Notes under the pieces: generated by a model
Databases searched by the model: none
Told to the model about the DNA's origin: nothing
The model's input: the letters and a program-made list of their open reading frames with translations, nothing else
Position numbers and translations under genes: made by a program
In this document: positions 61,999 to 64,000 of the stretch, piece by piece
How the letters are laid out: every line of letters starts with the position of its first letter
Numbering within the stretch: position 1 is the first letter of the stretch
Assembly (NCBI GenBank): GCA_947626135.1
Contig: CANQQZ010000001.1
Span: 1-64,000 of the forward strand
DNA length: 64,000 nt
Direction of reading: 5' to 3'
From: an uncultured Clostridia bacterium
GTDB lineage: Bacteria > Bacillota > Clostridia > UBA1381

Positions 61999-62026
61999 TT
62001 GTCGAAAAATTTTTTTCATTCGACAA
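61999..62026. promoter_or_regulatory. Pair of inverted Spo0A boxes upstream of spoIIGA
   Basis: TTGTCGAAA (61999-62007) and, in reverse orientation, TTGTCGAAT (62026-62018). Both contain the Spo0A core TGTCGAA. They lie 6-33 bases upstream of the -35 hexamer, as in the Spo0A-activated spoIIG promoter of Bacillus. Confidence 0.8.
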
Positions 62027-62032
62027 CCGAAT

Positions 62033-62065
62033 TTGACATATTTCGCGGGGGCGCGGGAGTATAAT
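62033..62065 (+). promoter_or_regulatory. spoIIG promoter with a 21-base spacer
   Basis: Exact -35 TTGACA (62033-62038) and exact -10 TATAAT (62060-62065), 21 bases apart, too far for sigma-A RNA polymerase without help. The Bacillus spoIIG promoter has a similar over-long spacing and depends on phosphorylated Spo0A. Confidence 0.8.
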
Positions 62066-62084
62066 AAATTCATGAGGTGAGGTT

Positions 62085-62891
62085 ATGAAAATTTACGTTG
62101 ACGTTTTGCTTTTCATAAACCTCGTGAGCTCATACGCGATGCTCAGCTTAACGGCATGGTTTTTGCGCTGCCGTCCGCGGCTCCCGCGGCTTTTGTCGGC
62201 TGCCGCGCTCGGGGCTGTTCTGGCGGCGGCGGGCTTTTGCTCGGGAAAATACGCAGCCGCGGCGAAGCTTTTATCGGCTGTGCTGGTGCCGGCGGCAGCG
62301 TTCGGACTGCGCGGTTCGATAAAGCCGATTTTGATTTTTTCGCTTCTGTCGGCGCTTGCGGCGGGATTGTTCGCGCTTCTGAGCGGCTCCTCGCAGACGA
62401 TAGTCATGCGGGGCGGAATAATGTACTTCGATTTAAGCGCGGGACACTTTTTGGCTGTATCAGCGGCGGTGTACGCGGTGATTTTGCTGTCATCGGGGCT
62501 AATGCGCCGCCGGGAGCGGGCGCGCAGACGGCGCGTCGAGGTCTCGCTGAACGGAAAAACGATTTGCCTGACCGCGCTTGCCGACAGCGGCAGCGTTTTG
62601 AAGGAGCCGCTGACGGGAAAGGACGTTATAATAGCCGAATGGGAAGCGGCGCGGACACTTTTCGGCTGCGCCGAATACGCGGAATGGGAGCGGGGAATCG
62701 AGGAATACAGGCTATGGCTTATTCCGTATCGTTCGCTGGGAAATCCGACAGGTGTGATTTACGCGTTTTTGGCGGATGAGGTTATCGTCAGCGATGAAAA
62801 GCGGCGTTTGGGACGGTTGTTTGTGGGAATAACAAATGAAAGGCTCTCGCGGAGCGGGGAATATAACGCGCTCATGGGAGCGTTAATATAG
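62085..62891 (+). CDS. spoIIGA: Sporulation sigma-E factor-processing peptidase SpoIIGA
   Basis: 268 residues: five membrane helices in the first ~145 ([20 protein letters not shown]), then a cytoplasmic aspartic-protease-like domain with the catalytic Asp in [14 protein letters not shown] (about residues 163-176). It cleaves the pro-sequence of sigma-E in the mother cell after a forespore signal. GAGGTGAGG precedes the ATG. sigE follows 16 bases after its stop. Confidence 0.96.
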   Translation: MKIYVDVLLFINLVSSYAMLSLTAWFLRCRPRLPRLLSAAALGAVLAAAGFCSGKYAAAAKLLSAVLVPAAAFGLRGSIKPILIFSLLSALAAGLFALLSGSSQTIVMRGGIMYFDLSAGHFLAVSAAVYAVILLSSGLMRRRERARRRRVEVSLNGKTICLTALADSGSVLKEPLTGKDVIIAEWEAARTLFGCAEYAEWERGIEEYRLWLIPYRSLGNPTGVIYAFLADEVIVSDEKRRLGRLFVGITNERLSRSGEYNALMGALI

Positions 62892-62907
62892 GAAAGAGGG
62901 GAATATC

Positions 62908-63621
62908 ATGGAGGTTTTACGGAAATTAAGCAGAAGCTTCATATGCGTGGGCGGGGCGCTGCTCGCTCAAAACGAGGTTTTTTACATAGGCGGCAGCGAT
63001 ACTCTCCCCGCGCCGCTTACAAAGGAGGAGGAGGCTGATGCGATAAGGGCGCTCGCCGAGGGGGATTATTCGGTGAGGAAGCTTTTGATAGAGCATAACC
63101 TGAGGCTTGTAGTGTATATCGCTCGCAAGTTCGAAAACACGGGTATTTACGTGGAGGATTTGATCTCGATTGGGACCATAGGGCTTATAAAGGCGATAAA
63201 CACCTTCCGCCCGGATAAAAATATAAAGCTCGCGACATATGCGTCGCGCTGTATCGAAAATGAAATACTTATGTATCTGCGGAAAAATTCAAATATGCGT
63301 GCGGAGGTGTCAATCGACGAGCCGCTGAATGTAGATTGGGACGGCAACGAGCTGCTGCTTTCGGATATACTTGGCACGGATAACGATGTGATATGCCGGA
63401 ATATCGAGAATGAGGTGGATCGTTCGCTGCTCCGCGACGCGCTCACAAAGCTTAACGGACGCGAAAGGCGGATCATGGAGCTGCGGTTCGGTCTGCGCGG
63501 CGAAAAGGAAAAAACACAAAAGCAGGTCGCGGATATGATGGGCATCTCTCAGTCGTATATTTCGCGTCTTGAAAAAAGAATAATAAAGCGTCTTAAAAAG
63601 GAGATAGTAAAAATGATTTAG
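62908..63621 (+). CDS. sigE: RNA polymerase sporulation sigma factor SigE (pro-sigma-E)
   Basis: 237 residues. The first ~25-30 are a hydrophobic/basic pro-sequence ([16 protein letters not shown]) absent from housekeeping sigmas. Then come region 2 ([49 protein letters not shown]) and region 4 with an HTH ([20 protein letters not shown]). First mother-cell sigma factor. GAGGGG precedes the ATG. Cotranscribed with spoIIGA, its processing enzyme. Confidence 0.98.
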   Translation: MEVLRKLSRSFICVGGALLAQNEVFYIGGSDTLPAPLTKEEEADAIRALAEGDYSVRKLLIEHNLRLVVYIARKFENTGIYVEDLISIGTIGLIKAINTFRPDKNIKLATYASRCIENEILMYLRKNSNMRAEVSIDEPLNVDWDGNELLLSDILGTDNDVICRNIENEVDRSLLRDALTKLNGRERRIMELRFGLRGEKEKTQKQVADMMGISQSYISRLEKRIIKRLKKEIVKMI

Positions 63622-63686
63622 CCTACATAGTTTTAAATGCTGTTTTTTACATACCCCCGCCGGGGAAAACATAAGGAGGAAACAGC

Positions 63687-64000
63687 ATGACCAACAAGGT
63701 TGAAATATGCGGAGTAAACACATCAAAACTCCCGGTACTTTCCAGACAGGAAAAGGACGAATTGTTCAAAAAGATAAAGGCGGGCGACAAGGAAGCCCGC
63801 GAGAAGTTTATTCACGGAAATTTAAGGCTTGTTTTAAGCGTTATACAAAGATTTAACAACAGGGGCGAAAACGCGGACGATTTGTTTCAGGTGGGCTGTA
63901 TAGGTCTGATAAAGGCGATTGATAATTTTGACCTGTCGCAGAACGTTCAGTTCTCGACATACGCGGTACCTATGATCATAGGCGAAATACGCCGTTATCT
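63687..64000 (+). CDS. sigG: RNA polymerase sporulation sigma factor SigG (partial, runs off the window)
   Basis: Only the first 104 codons are present. The start MTNKVEICGVNTSKLPVLS is characteristic of SigG, then come region 1.2 and region 2 (NLRLVLSVIQRFNNRGENAD, LFQVGCIGLIKAIDNFDL, FSTYAVPMIIGEIRRYL). Late forespore sigma factor. AAGGAGG precedes the ATG. It follows sigE by 65 bases, the standard spoIIGA-sigE-sigG order. Confidence 0.98.
   Translation, partial: MTNKVEICGVNTSKLPVLSRQEKDELFKKIKAGDKEAREKFIHGNLRLVLSVIQRFNNRGENADDLFQVGCIGLIKAIDNFDLSQNVQFSTYAVPMIIGEIRRY

Noticed and set aside
63644-63673. Sigma-F promoter for sigG
   Set aside because: GGAAAACATA fits a -10, but no GYATA lies 15 bases upstream, and the start point would fall on the sigG ribosome-binding site.

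Overview
The window comes from a spore-forming Firmicute of class Clostridia. The evidence is the CIRCE-controlled groESL operon, the order spoVB-mazG-hup-rqcP-yabP-yabQ-divIC-yabR, the spoIIGA-sigE-sigG locus, bofC-like and spoVAC genes, SLH-domain and stalk-domain surface proteins, and A+G-rich Shine-Dalgarno sites. Base composition is near-balanced and the coding sequence is dense. A secreted family-11 rhamnogalacturonan lyase next to an L-arabinose-isomerase-like gene suggests an anaerobe that uses plant pectin (gut, rumen or digester). The species cannot be named from the sequence.

Layout. 1-2.8 kb: groL, groES and a BofC-like sporulation gene on the minus strand. 2.9-12.8 kb: a class A penicillin-binding protein, a MATE exporter and a 1,773-residue secreted surface protein. 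13-21.5 kb: housekeeping genes tig-clpP-clpX, lysA and tyrS, plus an SLH-anchored phosphodiester glycosidase. 21.7-29.5 kb: a six-gene envelope polysaccharide operon (glycosyltransferase-CsaB fusion, MurJ-type flippase, O-antigen-ligase-like protein, glycosyltransferase, two DUF4330-like proteins). 29.6-32.5 kb: three small unknown proteins and an LTA-synthase-like enzyme. 32.5-37.7 kb: an azoreductase-like flavoprotein, a DUF3737 protein and a compact condensation domain / carrier protein / AMP ligase cluster. 37.9-44.3 kb: rhamnogalacturonan lyase, hydrolase and isomerase. 44.6-51.1 kb: an orphan substrate-binding lipoprotein, a low-molecular-weight phosphatase, spoVAC, carD-ispD-ispF, a HAD-GtrA fusion and a stalk-domain protein. 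51.2-64 kb: aroA, the spoVB-to-yabR cluster, a membrane-DUF6273 fusion, tsaC, an aminotransferase, and spoIIGA-sigE-sigG (sigG runs off the end).

How the parts fit. CsaB-type pyruvylation of a secondary wall polysaccharide is the known basis for SLH-domain attachment. The CsaB fusion operon and the SLH-bearing glycosidase therefore probably belong to one surface-anchoring scheme. The spoIIG promoter has the long spacer and Spo0A-box arrangement known from Bacillus, and bofC-like and spoVAC carry forespore-type promoters, so sporulation control is readable from the DNA.

The most unusual signal is a ~98-base element present twice, 27 kb apart. It occupies the start of the 5' leaders of the MATE exporter and the azoreductase-like gene, at a fixed position from strong -35/-10 promoters. 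The copies differ at 11 of 98 positions, mostly outside the paired arms, and can fold into two hairpins. I do not recognise it as a known riboswitch. It may be a cis-regulatory RNA, or a DNA operator, of a small detoxification regulon.

Sigma-A-type promoters are called only where both hexamers and a 17-18 base spacer (21 for spoIIG) are visible. Antisense open frames inside the listed genes are treated as shadows and left out. No rRNA, tRNA, CRISPR array, insertion sequence or prophage was seen.
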